This document shows positions 45,224 to 52,945 of a stretch of DNA of 64,000 nt, piece after piece. A model generated the notes under the pieces. It saw only the letters and a program-made list of their open reading frames with translations, was not told the DNA's origin and did not search any database. The DNA is taken from assembly GCF_001192835.1 (NCBI RefSeq), contig NZ_DF968182.1, positions 2,265,113 through 2,329,112 on the forward strand. The letters are read 5' to 3'. The number at the start of each line of letters is the position of its first letter. Within the stretch, counting starts at the first letter, position 1. The translations under genes and the position numbers were made by a program. The DNA comes from Lentimicrobium saccharophilum (lineage in GTDB: Bacteria; Bacteroidota; Bacteroidia; Bacteroidales; Lentimicrobiaceae).

Positions 45224-45300
45224 TAATTATCAGTCAGGTAGCTTACCTTCCTGCTGTTTATTTCTGACCAGGCAATGCCGATTCTGATATCACAACCCAA

Positions 45301-45696
45301 TTAAACCGGTAGTGCAAGGCAATCCGCAGAAGTGCCGATCCTGACAGGCCGGTTACATTCATCCACGGCAGCAAATTTAAAAATGCCTTTCGCGGCAAGC
45401 ATTTTTTCTGCTGCCTTACTGCACTCACAGCTGACCTTCACCTCAACCTCCAACAATACATTGCCGGTTCGTTTCACGTTACAACATAATTCAAGAATAT
45501 CCCCCTGATACAGGGGTCTGTGAAACTTTACCTTTTCGACCGAAACCGTAACCAAACGCATACTGACAAACCTTTTAGCCGCAATATAAGCCGCTTCGTC
45601 CATCCATTTAAGCAGGTTGCCGCCAAACAGGATTCCCTGATCATTCAGCATGCCCGGCATTACAAGCCGGGTAATAATGGTAGTTTTTCCTTCCAT
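45301..45696 (-). CDS. Hotdog-fold acyl-CoA thioesterase
   Basis: 131 residues. LVMPGMLNDQGILFGGNLLKWMDEAAYIAAKRF carries the Asn-Asp and hotdog-helix signature of the YciA/BFIT-like acyl-CoA thioesterases (catalytic Asp in the WMD helix), followed by VEKVKFHRPLYQGDILELCCNVKRTG. It hydrolyses acyl-CoA; chain-length preference is not readable. The gene diverges from the DUF134 operon; a minus-strand TATTTTTG (45726-45719) may be its -7 box. Confidence 0.9.
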   Translation of the reverse strand: MEGKTTIITRLVMPGMLNDQGILFGGNLLKWMDEAAYIAAKRFVSMRLVTVSVEKVKFHRPLYQGDILELCCNVKRTGNVLLEVEVKVSCECSKAAEKMLAAKGIFKFAAVDECNRPVRIGTSADCLALPV

Positions 45697-45735
45697 TCCC
45701 TTTCAGTTTTAAAGCATACAAAAATAGAAAAAAAC

Positions 45736-45787
45736 TTGCAAAGTGAACTATTGTTCATTATCTTTGCAGCGAACATTTGCTCATTAT
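45736..45787 (+). promoter_or_regulatory. Promoter and tandem operator of the DUF134 locus
   Basis: TTG (45736-45738), 20-bp spacer, TATCTTTGC (45759-45767). Two similar 17-mers lie 26 bp apart: GAACTATTGTTCATTAT (45745-45761) and GAACATTTGCTCATTAT (45771-45787), matching at 14 of 17 positions. The first contains the dyad TGAAC-TATT-GTTCA between the promoter elements and touches the -7 box; the second ends 3 bp before the start codon. Likely the binding site of the DUF134 regulator or another metal or redox regulator; binding is inference. Confidence 0.7.
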
Positions 45788-45789
45788 TC

Positions 45790-46371
45790 ATGTCTCCCAA
45801 TCTGAAACGACCACGTAAAATACTCAGTCCACCCCCGGTAAAAGGATTTAAGCCCTACGGGCCCGACCTGGATGGTAAGCCGGCAGAACCGGTCATGCTA
45901 CTTTTTGAGGAATATGAAGCTTTGAGGCTTTGTGATTATGATATGCTTAACCATCATCATGCGTCACAGGCTATGGGAGTCTCCAGGCCCACATTTACCC
46001 GTATTTACGCTTCAGTAAGGCAGAAAATTGCCCGGGCGTTTGTCGAAGGCCGGCAAATCACCGTGGAGGGAGGCAAGGTATATTTCGATTCGGGCTGGTA
46101 TCATTGTTCATCCTGCAGTTGTTATTTCAACAATCCTGAAATGCAGCAGGCGGTAACGGCCTGTCCCCTCTGCGGCAGCAAGGCCATCGGCAAGGCGGAG
46201 GGCGAGCCGGTATCGGCGTTTGAAGTCGCTGATACAAATGATTTGTGCGTATGCCCGGCATGCGGACTGGAGCTCCTGCATCAGCCGGGACAGCCCTGCG
46301 GACAGCAAACCTGTCCTTCGTGCCATACGAGGATGAGACGTAAAGGAACACCCGGATGCAGAATGCCATAA
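45790..46371 (+). CDS. DUF134 HTH regulator with zinc-ribbon tail
   Basis: 193 residues from ATG 45790. The DUF134 part (about 1-105) begins PNLKRPRKILSPPPVKGFKPYG and includes LLFEEYEALRLCDYDMLNHHHASQAMGVSRPTFTRIYASVRQKIARAF, a helix-turn-helix. The tail has two Cys clusters: CSSCSCYFNNPEMQQAVTACPLCGS, and CVCPACGLELLHQPGQPCGQQTCPSCHTRM, which look like metal- or Fe-S-binding ribbons. DUF134 proteins neighbour NifX-like genes in many anaerobes. First gene of a long operon and preceded by an operator-like repeat, so it is probably the local regulator. A longer upstream frame runs through the promoter and is rejected. Confidence 0.88.
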   Translation: MSPNLKRPRKILSPPPVKGFKPYGPDLDGKPAEPVMLLFEEYEALRLCDYDMLNHHHASQAMGVSRPTFTRIYASVRQKIARAFVEGRQITVEGGKVYFDSGWYHCSSCSCYFNNPEMQQAVTACPLCGSKAIGKAEGEPVSAFEVADTNDLCVCPACGLELLHQPGQPCGQQTCPSCHTRMRRKGTPGCRMP

Positions 46372-46382
46372 AACAGTAAAAC

Positions 46383-46709
46383 ATGAAAATAGCCATAACC
46401 TCAACCGGAAATTCGCCGGAATCATTGCTGGATCATCGATTCGGACGATGCGCCTTTTTCGTGGTTTACGACACGGAGAGCGGGGCCACCGAGTTTATAC
46501 CCAATCCCCACAAAAATGCCGAGGATAGCGCCGGTCCGGCTTCCGTTCAAATGATCACCTCCCGTAAAGTAAACAAAATCGTTTCCGGGGAATTTGGCGC
46601 CAAAATAAAAGAAACACTCGACAGCATGAAGATACAGTTGATTGTCCTCAGGAAACCGGGGATTACCATTGGCCGCATTATTGAGATGCTGAATCACGCA
46701 AATGAATAA
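46383..46709 (+). CDS. NifX/NifB-C domain protein, copy 1
   Basis: 108 residues, one dinitrogenase iron-molybdenum cofactor (NifX/NafY/NifB-C) domain: MKIAITSTGNSPESLLDHRFGRCAFFVVYDTESGATEFIPNPHKNAEDSAGPASVQMI, then KVNKIVSGEFGAKIKETLDSMKIQLI. The family binds metalloclusters or their precursors. No nitrogenase genes are present, so a carrier or scaffold for another cluster is likely. It follows the DUF134 gene by 11 bp. Confidence 0.9.
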   Translation: MKIAITSTGNSPESLLDHRFGRCAFFVVYDTESGATEFIPNPHKNAEDSAGPASVQMITSRKVNKIVSGEFGAKIKETLDSMKIQLIVLRKPGITIGRIIEMLNHANE

Positions 46710-46791
46710 CCGGTAATACGGTATTCAGGAAAATCAGCAACATCGCACGAAAGCAAAAACTGAAGTTTAACAATAAAAAAAGGAGGCTAAA

Positions 46792-47022
46792 ATGCCAGGA
46801 TTTGATCAAACAGGTCCGGAAGGACAGGGTCCTATGACCGGACGCAGAATGGGTAAATGCACCAACTATGGTGCCGGCCTGAAAAACCGTCCTGTTGCAG
46901 AGAATGAATCTGACGCAGAGAATGTTCCGGGAAGAGGCCCGGGCAGGGGCCGTGGCATGGGTCGCGGCAAAGGCCGTGGCCGCGGGGCTGGAAATCAGAA
47001 CCGTTTCAGGGGTGGCAACTAA
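46792..47022 (+). CDS. DUF5320-like small protein with Arg-Gly tail
   Basis: 76 residues. MPGFDQTGPEGQGPMTGRRMGKCTNYG is the typical DUF5320 opening, with one cysteine. The last 33 residues are Gly-Arg repeats (GRGPGRGRGMGRGKGRGRG), unstructured and strongly basic, which could bind RNA, DNA or an anionic surface. A consensus AGGAGG (46781-46786) sits five bases before the start, rare in this window, so translation is probably strong. DUF5320 proteins travel with NifX-like genes. Confidence 0.85.
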   Translation: MPGFDQTGPEGQGPMTGRRMGKCTNYGAGLKNRPVAENESDAENVPGRGPGRGRGMGRGKGRGRGAGNQNRFRGGN

Positions 47023-47062
47023 CCTTATTCTTCAAACCATATATTCACTAAAATTTAACCCT

Positions 47063-47575
47063 ATGGGAACACAAGCGATTAAAGTATCATCGGTTGACAA
47101 TCAGCAACTGCTCGATATGCTGAATGCGGCGCTGGCCGAAGAATGGCTGGCCTATTACCAGTACTGGATAGGCGCCCGCCTGCTGGAAGGCCCGATGCGC
47201 TCGGAAGTGGAACCTGAATTGCTGGTACATGCAAATGAAGAGCTGAATCACGCGGTGATGGTGGCTGACCGTATTATCCAACTTGGCGGAACACCCGTAA
47301 TCAACCCGTCTGACTGGACAAAACTCTCGCGCTGTTCATATGAAGAGCCTTCAGATCCGTACATTGAGGTTATCCTCGAACAAAATCTAAGGGGCGAACG
47401 CTGCGCCATTCAACGTTACCAGGAGATTGCGGACTTTACCAGGGGCAAGGACTATACCACCCACCAGATGGCCGTTTCAATTCTCAATGACGAAATCGAA
47501 CATGAAAACGACATTGAAGACTGGATGAATGACATCCGGAGAATGAAAGAAGAATTCAGAAAAATCAGATTGTAA
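47063..47575 (+). CDS. Dps-like (DPSL) ferritin-fold protein
   Basis: 170 residues from ATG 47063. Four-helix bundle with iron ligands: LAEEWLAYYQYWIGARLLEG, LLVHANEELNHAVMVADRI, VILEQNLRGERCAIQRYQEIADF and VSILNDEIEHENDIEDWMNDI. The two cysteines (SRCSYEEP and GERCAIQRY) match the thioferritin or DPSL group, in which a disulfide lies near the di-iron site. It stores iron and removes peroxide. An upstream in-frame extension overlapping DUF5320 is rejected. Next to a peroxiredoxin. Confidence 0.88.
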   Translation: MGTQAIKVSSVDNQQLLDMLNAALAEEWLAYYQYWIGARLLEGPMRSEVEPELLVHANEELNHAVMVADRIIQLGGTPVINPSDWTKLSRCSYEEPSDPYIEVILEQNLRGERCAIQRYQEIADFTRGKDYTTHQMAVSILNDEIEHENDIEDWMNDIRRMKEEFRKIRL

Positions 47576-47592
47576 ACTTAAAACCAAACACC

Positions 47593-48306
47593 ATGGAAAA
47601 CCAGAATCAGGAAATCATTCCCATGCCCCGCATCGGCGACAAAGCGCCTTCATTCAAGGCCGTAACAACCCAGGGCGAAATCAACTTCCCCGCCGATTAC
47701 AGCGGAAGTTGGGTCATACTTTTCAGCCATCCGGCCGACTTCACCCCGGTATGTACTTCGGAGTTTATGACTTTCGCCCATATGGAGCAAAAGTTCAACG
47801 AAGCCAACTGCAAACTGGTCGGCCTTTCGGTTGACGGACTTTACAGCCACATTGCATGGCTGAGAACCATCAAGGAGAAGATTGAATACAGGGGGATGAA
47901 GGACATTGAAGTAAAATTCCCGCTGATCGAGGATATCACCATGGATGTTGCAAAAAAATACGGCATGATGATGCCGGGAGAGAGCAACACCAAAGCCGTT
48001 CGTGCCGTATTCTTTGTGGATCCCAAGGGAATCATCCGCGCCATTATTTATTACCCGCTGAGCCTTGGACGTAATTTTGACGAGCTCTACCGCGCATTGG
48101 TTGCCATGCAGGCCGCCGACGCTTTCAGCATTGCTACCCCTGCCGACTGGCGTCCGGGCGATGAGGTCATTGTTCCTACCGCCGGTTCGTGCGGCGTGGC
48201 CAAAGAACGCATGGAAAACCAGAAAGACATTAAGTGTTACGACTGGTTCTTCTGCACCAAAGCCATCAGCAAGGAAGAAGTTGAAAAAGCAGTACTCAAA
48301 AAATAA
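47593..48306 (+). CDS. Peroxiredoxin, Prx6/AhpC-TSA family
   Basis: 237 residues. The peroxidatic site is SHPADFTPVCTSEFMTFA (Cys about 53), with PRIGDKAPSFKAVTTQGEINFP before it and FFVDPKGIIRAIIYYPLSLGRN after it. The C-terminal extension (about 170-237, with CGVAKERMENQKDIKCYDWFFC) is that of the long archaeal-type or Prx6-type enzymes; the extra cysteines may resolve the sulfenic acid. Reduces H2O2 and organic peroxides. Lies 17 bp after the Dps-like gene. Confidence 0.93.
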   Translation: MENQNQEIIPMPRIGDKAPSFKAVTTQGEINFPADYSGSWVILFSHPADFTPVCTSEFMTFAHMEQKFNEANCKLVGLSVDGLYSHIAWLRTIKEKIEYRGMKDIEVKFPLIEDITMDVAKKYGMMMPGESNTKAVRAVFFVDPKGIIRAIIYYPLSLGRNFDELYRALVAMQAADAFSIATPADWRPGDEVIVPTAGSCGVAKERMENQKDIKCYDWFFCTKAISKEEVEKAVLKK

Positions 48307-48312
48307 CTGAAG

Positions 48313-48348
48313 AGAGGCAGCTGCAACGGAATGGTCGTGGCTGCCTCT
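48313..48348. terminator. Hairpin without U-tract, between peroxiredoxin and NifX copy 2
   Basis: AGAGGCAGC, 18-nt loop, GCTGCCTCT, followed by TACAATC. Without a T run it is more likely a partial attenuator or an mRNA processing or stability element inside the operon than a full terminator. Confidence 0.45.
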
Positions 48349-48374
48349 TACAATCACTCGAAATGCTTATCTAA

Positions 48375-48755
48375 ATGAAGAAAAAAATTGCTATTCCCAT
48401 GGCCGGCGACAAACTGTCGGAACACTTCGGCCATTGCCAGTATTTCGCATTCGTGGATGTGGAAAACAATGCCATTACCAACATCAGCCGGATGGATCCG
48501 CCTGAGCATCAGCCCGGTACTTTTCCGCGCTGGGTAGCCGCCATCGGCGCTACCGATGTGATTGCCGGAGGCATGGGCCCCATGGCTGTCAATCTGTTTA
48601 ACGAAGCCGGGGTTAATGTATTTGTGGGCGCCACGGCAGATATTCCCCGGAATCTGGTTACCCGTTTCCTGGATGGCACACTGAAACTGAATGCCAACTA
48701 TTGCGACCATCACGGTGAACACGGACACCATGATCATGGACACCACCATCACTGA
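48375..48755 (+). CDS. NifX/NifB-C domain protein with His-rich tail, copy 2
   Basis: 126 residues. MKKKIAIPMAGDKLSEHFGHCQYFAFVDVENN is the domain start; GVNVFVGATADIPRNLVTRFLDGTL its end. The last residues HHGEHGHHDHGHHHH form a histidine tail, unlike the other two copies, suited to bind Ni, Zn or Co. The DUF89 gene starts inside its 3' end. Confidence 0.9.
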   Translation: MKKKIAIPMAGDKLSEHFGHCQYFAFVDVENNAITNISRMDPPEHQPGTFPRWVAAIGATDVIAGGMGPMAVNLFNEAGVNVFVGATADIPRNLVTRFLDGTLKLNANYCDHHGEHGHHDHGHHHH

Positions 48756-49611
48756 TCCGGCGGTTTTCAATGACTTGCGATGTAAAGACTGCCTGTTGCG
48801 TTCGTACCATGCCCTGTTCAGAAAATTCAATATCAGCGAAAAGGTCCGGAATGAATTTCTGAATGCCTTCGATGAAATTGCGAAAACGCAGCACTTTGGA
48901 TCAACGCCGGAAATGCAGCAGAAACTGAATGGTGTTTTCCGGACACTCACAGGCATTGCTGACGCTTTTGAAGCCGAAAAGTCAGAAAGCAACCGGGTGG
49001 CTGAAATGCTTTACAAAATCTGGCAGCCAAGGGTCACTGCAGCACCGGATCCGTTCCGCATGGCCCTCAGGCTTGCAATTGCCGGCAACATCATGGACTA
49101 TGGCGCAGCAGACAGTTTTGACATTCATAAAACGATTGAAAGTGTTATGAATGCTTCATTTGCGGTTGATCACTCGGCAAAGCTGAAGCAGGAATTGCGG
49201 AGAGCAGCTTCGGTGCTTTACCTGGGCGATAATGCCGGGGAAATCGTCTTTGACCGGCTGCTGGTTGAAACCATGGCCCACCCCAACGTAAGCTTTGCGG
49301 TGCGCGGAGGACCGGCCCTGAATGACGCCACTATGAAGGAAGCAGAGGAAACCGGACTACACCGGCTGGCAAAAGTTATGAATAGCGGTTTTGACGCACC
49401 ATCAACAATTCTGAAAAAATCAAGCAATGAATTCCGGGACACTTTCCGGTCAGCGGATCTGATTATCTCCAAGGGGCAGGGAAACCTGGAAGGATTGATT
49501 GATGAGAATGACCCCCGCATCTTTTTCCTGCTGATGGTCAAGTGTGATGTGATGGCTGAAAAACTAAAAGTTGACAAAGGGAGTTTTATTGTTCTAAACC
49601 AGGCAAAATAA
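48730..49611 (+). CDS. DUF89 (ARMT1-like) protein
   Basis: About 293 residues from ATG 48730 (48736 also possible), overlapping the NifX copy by about 26 bp in another frame. DUF89 landmarks: LRCKDCLLRSYHALFRKF, LAIAGNIMDYGA, VLYLGDNAGEIVFDRLLVE (metal-binding Asp), VRGGPALNDATMKEAEETGL and DLIISKGQGNLEGL, then FFLLMVKCDVMAEKL. DUF89 proteins are metal-dependent (Mn, Ni or Co) phosphatases thought to clear damaged sugar phosphates, and bacterial forms often carry the CxxC of this N-terminus. Upstream of a metal transporter. Confidence 0.88.
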   Translation: MIMDTTITDPAVFNDLRCKDCLLRSYHALFRKFNISEKVRNEFLNAFDEIAKTQHFGSTPEMQQKLNGVFRTLTGIADAFEAEKSESNRVAEMLYKIWQPRVTAAPDPFRMALRLAIAGNIMDYGAADSFDIHKTIESVMNASFAVDHSAKLKQELRRAASVLYLGDNAGEIVFDRLLVETMAHPNVSFAVRGGPALNDATMKEAEETGLHRLAKVMNSGFDAPSTILKKSSNEFRDTFRSADLIISKGQGNLEGLIDENDPRIFFLLMVKCDVMAEKLKVDKGSFIVLNQAK

Positions 49612-49612
49612 A

Positions 49613-50356
49613 ATGGAACTTATACAGGTTTTAATTGCACTGTTTCTGGGGAGCATCGGGAGCGTTGCCCTTGCCGGGGTTATGTTCTTTCTCAGCGATG
49701 AAAAGCTGAATAAAGTATCTACTTACTTAATGTACCTTGCCGGAGGAACACTTTTAGGTGCTGCCTTACTGGGAATGATTCCAAAAGCATTGACCCTGGA
49801 AAGCCCGGAAATAATTTTTCCGTCAATTCTTGGGGGAATATTGTTCTTTTTTGTACTTGAAAAAATAATCCTCTGGCGTAGTTGCAGAAATAAGAACTGC
49901 GAAAGGCATATGAATGCTGCAGCACCCATTATCCTGATCGGAGATGCTTTCCATAATGCAATTGATGGTGTAGTTATAGCAGCTTCGTTCCTTACTTCCA
50001 CCGAAATGGGAGTATTTGTAACCTTATCAGTGATTTTGCATGAAATACCTCAGGAACTCGGAGACTTCGGCATTCTGATCAAAAGCGGATTCTCCAGAAG
50101 CAAGGCTTTCTGGTTTAATGTTTTAAGCGGAGCTTCAGCAATGGTATTCGGAGTTATAGCCTTTTTTACCCTGGATAAAATTCAGTCCCTGATTCCGCAC
50201 GCACTCGCATTTTCAGCAGCAAGTTTCCTTTATATTTCGCTGGCCGATCTGATTCCCGAAATGCATCGTAAGACCAAACTCAACGACTCGCTCAGACAAG
50301 TTATACTTGTCAGCATTGGCATTTCCGTTATTTATCTCATTATCAACACAAAATAA
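49613..50356 (+). CDS. ZIP-family metal transporter
   Basis: 247 residues with about seven to eight helices. The metal-binding helices show GDAFHNAIDGVVIAAS (His-Asn-x-x-Asp, TM4) and ILHEIPQELGDFGILIKSG (His-Glu-x-Pro-x-Glu, TM5), the ZIP signature. A small cytoplasmic loop WRSCRNKNCERHM carries two Cys and a His. It should import Zn, Fe or another divalent ion into the cytoplasm. Starts directly after the DUF89 stop. Confidence 0.93.
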   Translation: MELIQVLIALFLGSIGSVALAGVMFFLSDEKLNKVSTYLMYLAGGTLLGAALLGMIPKALTLESPEIIFPSILGGILFFFVLEKIILWRSCRNKNCERHMNAAAPIILIGDAFHNAIDGVVIAASFLTSTEMGVFVTLSVILHEIPQELGDFGILIKSGFSRSKAFWFNVLSGASAMVFGVIAFFTLDKIQSLIPHALAFSAASFLYISLADLIPEMHRKTKLNDSLRQVILVSIGISVIYLIINTK

Positions 50357-50363
50357 ATACCCG

Positions 50364-50807
50364 ATGGAAAAAGTAAAAGTTGGCATCATCATTTGCGACA
50401 GATACAATACATGTGCCGGCGGCAAGTGTTTCAGGGCCTTAAAAAACCGTGAAGGGGCTTTTGCCATGTATAAAGAAAAGGAAGTGGAACTTGCCGCATA
50501 CACTACCTGCGGGGGATGCCCCGGCGGAAACATAGAGTATGCGCCGGAAGAAATGAAGAAAAACGGCGTAACCCATGTCCATTTTGCAACGGGCTTTCTG
50601 GTAGGATATCCTCCCTGCCCGTATATGGAATACTTCAGGAGTTTTATCTCCGAAAAATACGGACTCAAAGTGATTATGGGAACCCATCCCATTCCGCAGA
50701 AATACCTGCTTACCCATCAGCAACTGAACACCTGGAATACGCCCTTTCTGAAAGAGGCGATTATACCAACAATGGCAACTGAATCCATCCGCCTGCAATA
50801 TGATTGA
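50364..50807 (+). CDS. CGGC-domain metal-binding protein
   Basis: 147 residues from ATG 50364. CGGC domain: VKVGIIICDRYNTCAGGKCFRALKNREGAF, TTCGGCPGGNIEYAPEEMKKNGVTHVHFATG, then YPPCPYMEYFRSFI. The cysteine set probably binds a metal. The 3' end overlaps the first MinD-type ATPase by 8 bp. An upstream frame starting inside the ZIP gene is rejected. Confidence 0.88.
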   Translation: MEKVKVGIIICDRYNTCAGGKCFRALKNREGAFAMYKEKEVELAAYTTCGGCPGGNIEYAPEEMKKNGVTHVHFATGFLVGYPPCPYMEYFRSFISEKYGLKVIMGTHPIPQKYLLTHQQLNTWNTPFLKEAIIPTMATESIRLQYD

Positions 50808-51684
50808 TACTGCCACCATAACCATAGCCATCGCCAGCGGCAAGGGCGGAACGGGGAAAACCACCCTATCCACCAATCTGGCAGCCCTTATTGCCGAACG
50901 TGAAGCGGTGGTACTCGCCGACCTGGATGTGGAGGAACCAAACTCGGGACTTTTCTTCCGGGCTGAACCCGTTCATCAGGAGGTTAATTATAAGGCAATT
51001 CCCCAATGGGATGAATCAAAATGCACCCTTTGCGGAATATGCACGAAAGTCTGCAATTATCACGCAGTAATCCGTCTGGGACCTTCCATCGTGGTATTTC
51101 CTGAACTTTGCCACAGCTGCTATGCCTGCTCCGAACTTTGTCCCGACGCCGCTCTTCCCATGGTGCAGAAAAGGACAGGAATTCTTTCGGAGTTCCGCGC
51201 AGACAACCTGCATTTTATCGAAAGCAGGCTTGACATCGGCGAAGAACAGGCCGTACCCGCCATTGCAAAAACCAAAAAGTACGCTGCTGAAAAGCATCCG
51301 CAGGTGCGCCTGATCCTTTACGACTCCCCGCCTGGTACATCATGCCCGGTGATGGAAGCCGTGAGGGATGCAGACTTTGTAATTCTGGTTACTGAGCCGA
51401 CTCCCTTCGGACTTCATGACTTGAAACTGGCAGTGGAAACGGTACAAGTATTCGGAATTCCGTTTGGCGTGGTAATCAACCGCTACGGTACCGGCAATAA
51501 GGAGGTGGATGAATATTGCAGCAAAGAACAAATTCCGGTGCTGGCCAGAATACCTGACAGCCGGCGCATCGCCGAACTCTACTCGGCCGGCAAACTGATT
51601 TACAGGGAAATTCCTGAAATCAGGGAAATCCTGGAAGAAATCCTGAACACGGTAATCACCATGGCAAAAGGAGGCCGGAAATGA
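50800..51684 (+). CDS. MinD/NBP35-type ATPase with 2x[4Fe-4S] insert, copy 1
   Basis: 294 residues. Deviant Walker A SGKGGTGKTTLSTN (about 13-26), an inserted bacterial ferredoxin domain (CTLCGICTKVCNYHAVI and CHSCYACSELCPDAAL, about 69-125), then switch II YDSPPGTSCPVMEAV and VTEPTPFGLHDLKLAVE. Such proteins are dimeric ATPases thought to load or move Fe-S clusters. It overlaps both neighbours, and the next gene is its paralog; the two probably act as a heterodimer. Confidence 0.93.
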   Translation: MIDTATITIAIASGKGGTGKTTLSTNLAALIAEREAVVLADLDVEEPNSGLFFRAEPVHQEVNYKAIPQWDESKCTLCGICTKVCNYHAVIRLGPSIVVFPELCHSCYACSELCPDAALPMVQKRTGILSEFRADNLHFIESRLDIGEEQAVPAIAKTKKYAAEKHPQVRLILYDSPPGTSCPVMEAVRDADFVILVTEPTPFGLHDLKLAVETVQVFGIPFGVVINRYGTGNKEVDEYCSKEQIPVLARIPDSRRIAELYSAGKLIYREIPEIREILEEILNTVITMAKGGRK

Positions 51685-52556
51685 AAGAAATTGTCGTGAT
51701 ATCAGGCAAAGGCGGCACCGGAAAGACTTCGGTAACGGCATCCTTCTCTTATTTTGGCGGTGAATCAGTGATTACCGCCGACTGCGACGTGGATGCCGCG
51801 GACATGCACCTGCTGCTGAAGCCCGATTTTGAATATTCGGAAGACTTTTACAGCGGCCAAATATCAAGCATAGATCAGTCCGCTTGTATTCGCTGCGGCA
51901 AATGCGCCGATGTTTGCCGTTTTGATGCCATTCGGGTAAAAGACGGCGTTTACCGGATAGATTCCCTGCGGTGTGAAGGTTGCGGATACTGCGCGCGTGT
52001 GTGCCCGGCAGAAGCCATTATCAATAAAGAACGCCTTGCCGGGAAGTGGTTTATTTCCAATATCCGTACCAGGGGTAAAATGGTTCATGCCCGCCTGGGC
52101 ACAGGCGCCGACAATTCAGGCAAACTGGTTGCCAAAGTAAAAAATGAGGCCCGTGAACTTGCCCTGGAAGAGCGCGCAGATTATGTACTCGTTGACGGTT
52201 CTCCCGGGGTGGGATGCCCGGTGGTGTCCTCTCTCTCTGGTGCCAACTTCGTTATAATGGTCACCGAACCATCCGTATCGGGGCTCCATGACCTGAAACG
52301 GGTTTATGAACTGGTGAAAAAATTCCGCATCAAAGCGGGTTGCATCATCAACAAAGCCGATATCAATCCTGAGCAACATCAGGCAATTCTGAACTTTCTT
52401 GCTGAAGAAGGCATTCCGCATCTGACGGATCTGCCTTACGACGGGCAGTTTACCAGGGCCATTACAGCAGGGAAAACCGTTGCAGAGTCCGGTTCTGTCA
52501 GATTGAAGGAACAGCTTTCAGCATGCTGGGAAAAAGTGAAGAAACTAACTGATTAA
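51681..52556 (+). CDS. MinD/NBP35-type ATPase with 2x[4Fe-4S] insert, copy 2
   Basis: 291 residues. Walker A SGKGGTGKTSVTA (8-20), ferredoxin insert CIRCGKCADVCRFDAI and CEGCGYCARVCPAEAI (about 70-117), switch II DGSPGVGCPVVSSL and VTEPSVSGLHDLKRVYE. Start overlaps the stop of copy 1 by 4 bp (ATGA). The tandem order is conserved in anaerobes near NifX-like genes; the client cluster is unknown. Confidence 0.93.
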   Translation: MKEIVVISGKGGTGKTSVTASFSYFGGESVITADCDVDAADMHLLLKPDFEYSEDFYSGQISSIDQSACIRCGKCADVCRFDAIRVKDGVYRIDSLRCEGCGYCARVCPAEAIINKERLAGKWFISNIRTRGKMVHARLGTGADNSGKLVAKVKNEARELALEERADYVLVDGSPGVGCPVVSSLSGANFVIMVTEPSVSGLHDLKRVYELVKKFRIKAGCIINKADINPEQHQAILNFLAEEGIPHLTDLPYDGQFTRAITAGKTVAESGSVRLKEQLSACWEKVKKLTD

Positions 52557-52567
52557 AACAATAAGAA

Positions 52568-52906
52568 ATGAAAATCGCATTTACCGCCAGCGGGACCAGC
52601 TGGGAATCGAAAGTTGACCCGCGCTTCGGTCGCGCCGAATTTCTTGTAATCTATGATGAGGCAAGCGGAACGCTGAGCAGCATCGACAACAGTTCAGTAA
52701 AAAACGAAGCCCACGGGGCGGGAACGGCTACGGCGCAAAAAATTTTTGAAATCAATCCCGACGTACTCATCACCGGCAACGGCCCGGGCGACCATGCGGC
52801 AACGGCGCTCAGACATTCTAAAATGAAAATCCTGGTCAACGCGCATGACATGACCCTGAAACAGGCTTACGAGCAGTATCAAAAAGGTTTACTGAATGAG
52901 TTCTGA
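52568..52906 (+). CDS. NifX/NifB-C domain protein, copy 3
   Basis: 112 residues: MKIAFTASGTSWESKVDPRFGRAEFLVIYDEASGTLSSIDNSSVKNEAHGAGTATAQKIFEINPDVLITGNGPGDHAATAL, followed by KMKILVNAHDMTLKQAYEQYQKGLL. Same family as the copies at 46.4 and 48.4 kb, here 11 bp after the ATPase pair, so it is the likeliest direct partner of the ATPases. Confidence 0.92.
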   Translation: MKIAFTASGTSWESKVDPRFGRAEFLVIYDEASGTLSSIDNSSVKNEAHGAGTATAQKIFEINPDVLITGNGPGDHAATALRHSKMKILVNAHDMTLKQAYEQYQKGLLNEF

Positions 52907-52945
52907 TTAAAGGGAGTCTATCAAACCCCGAAAAAATCAACAGCA

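Noticed and set aside
45520-45789. Upstream extension of the DUF134 gene
   Set aside because: The extension crosses the divergent thioesterase gene and the promoter with its operator repeats; the DUF134 motif starts at 45790.
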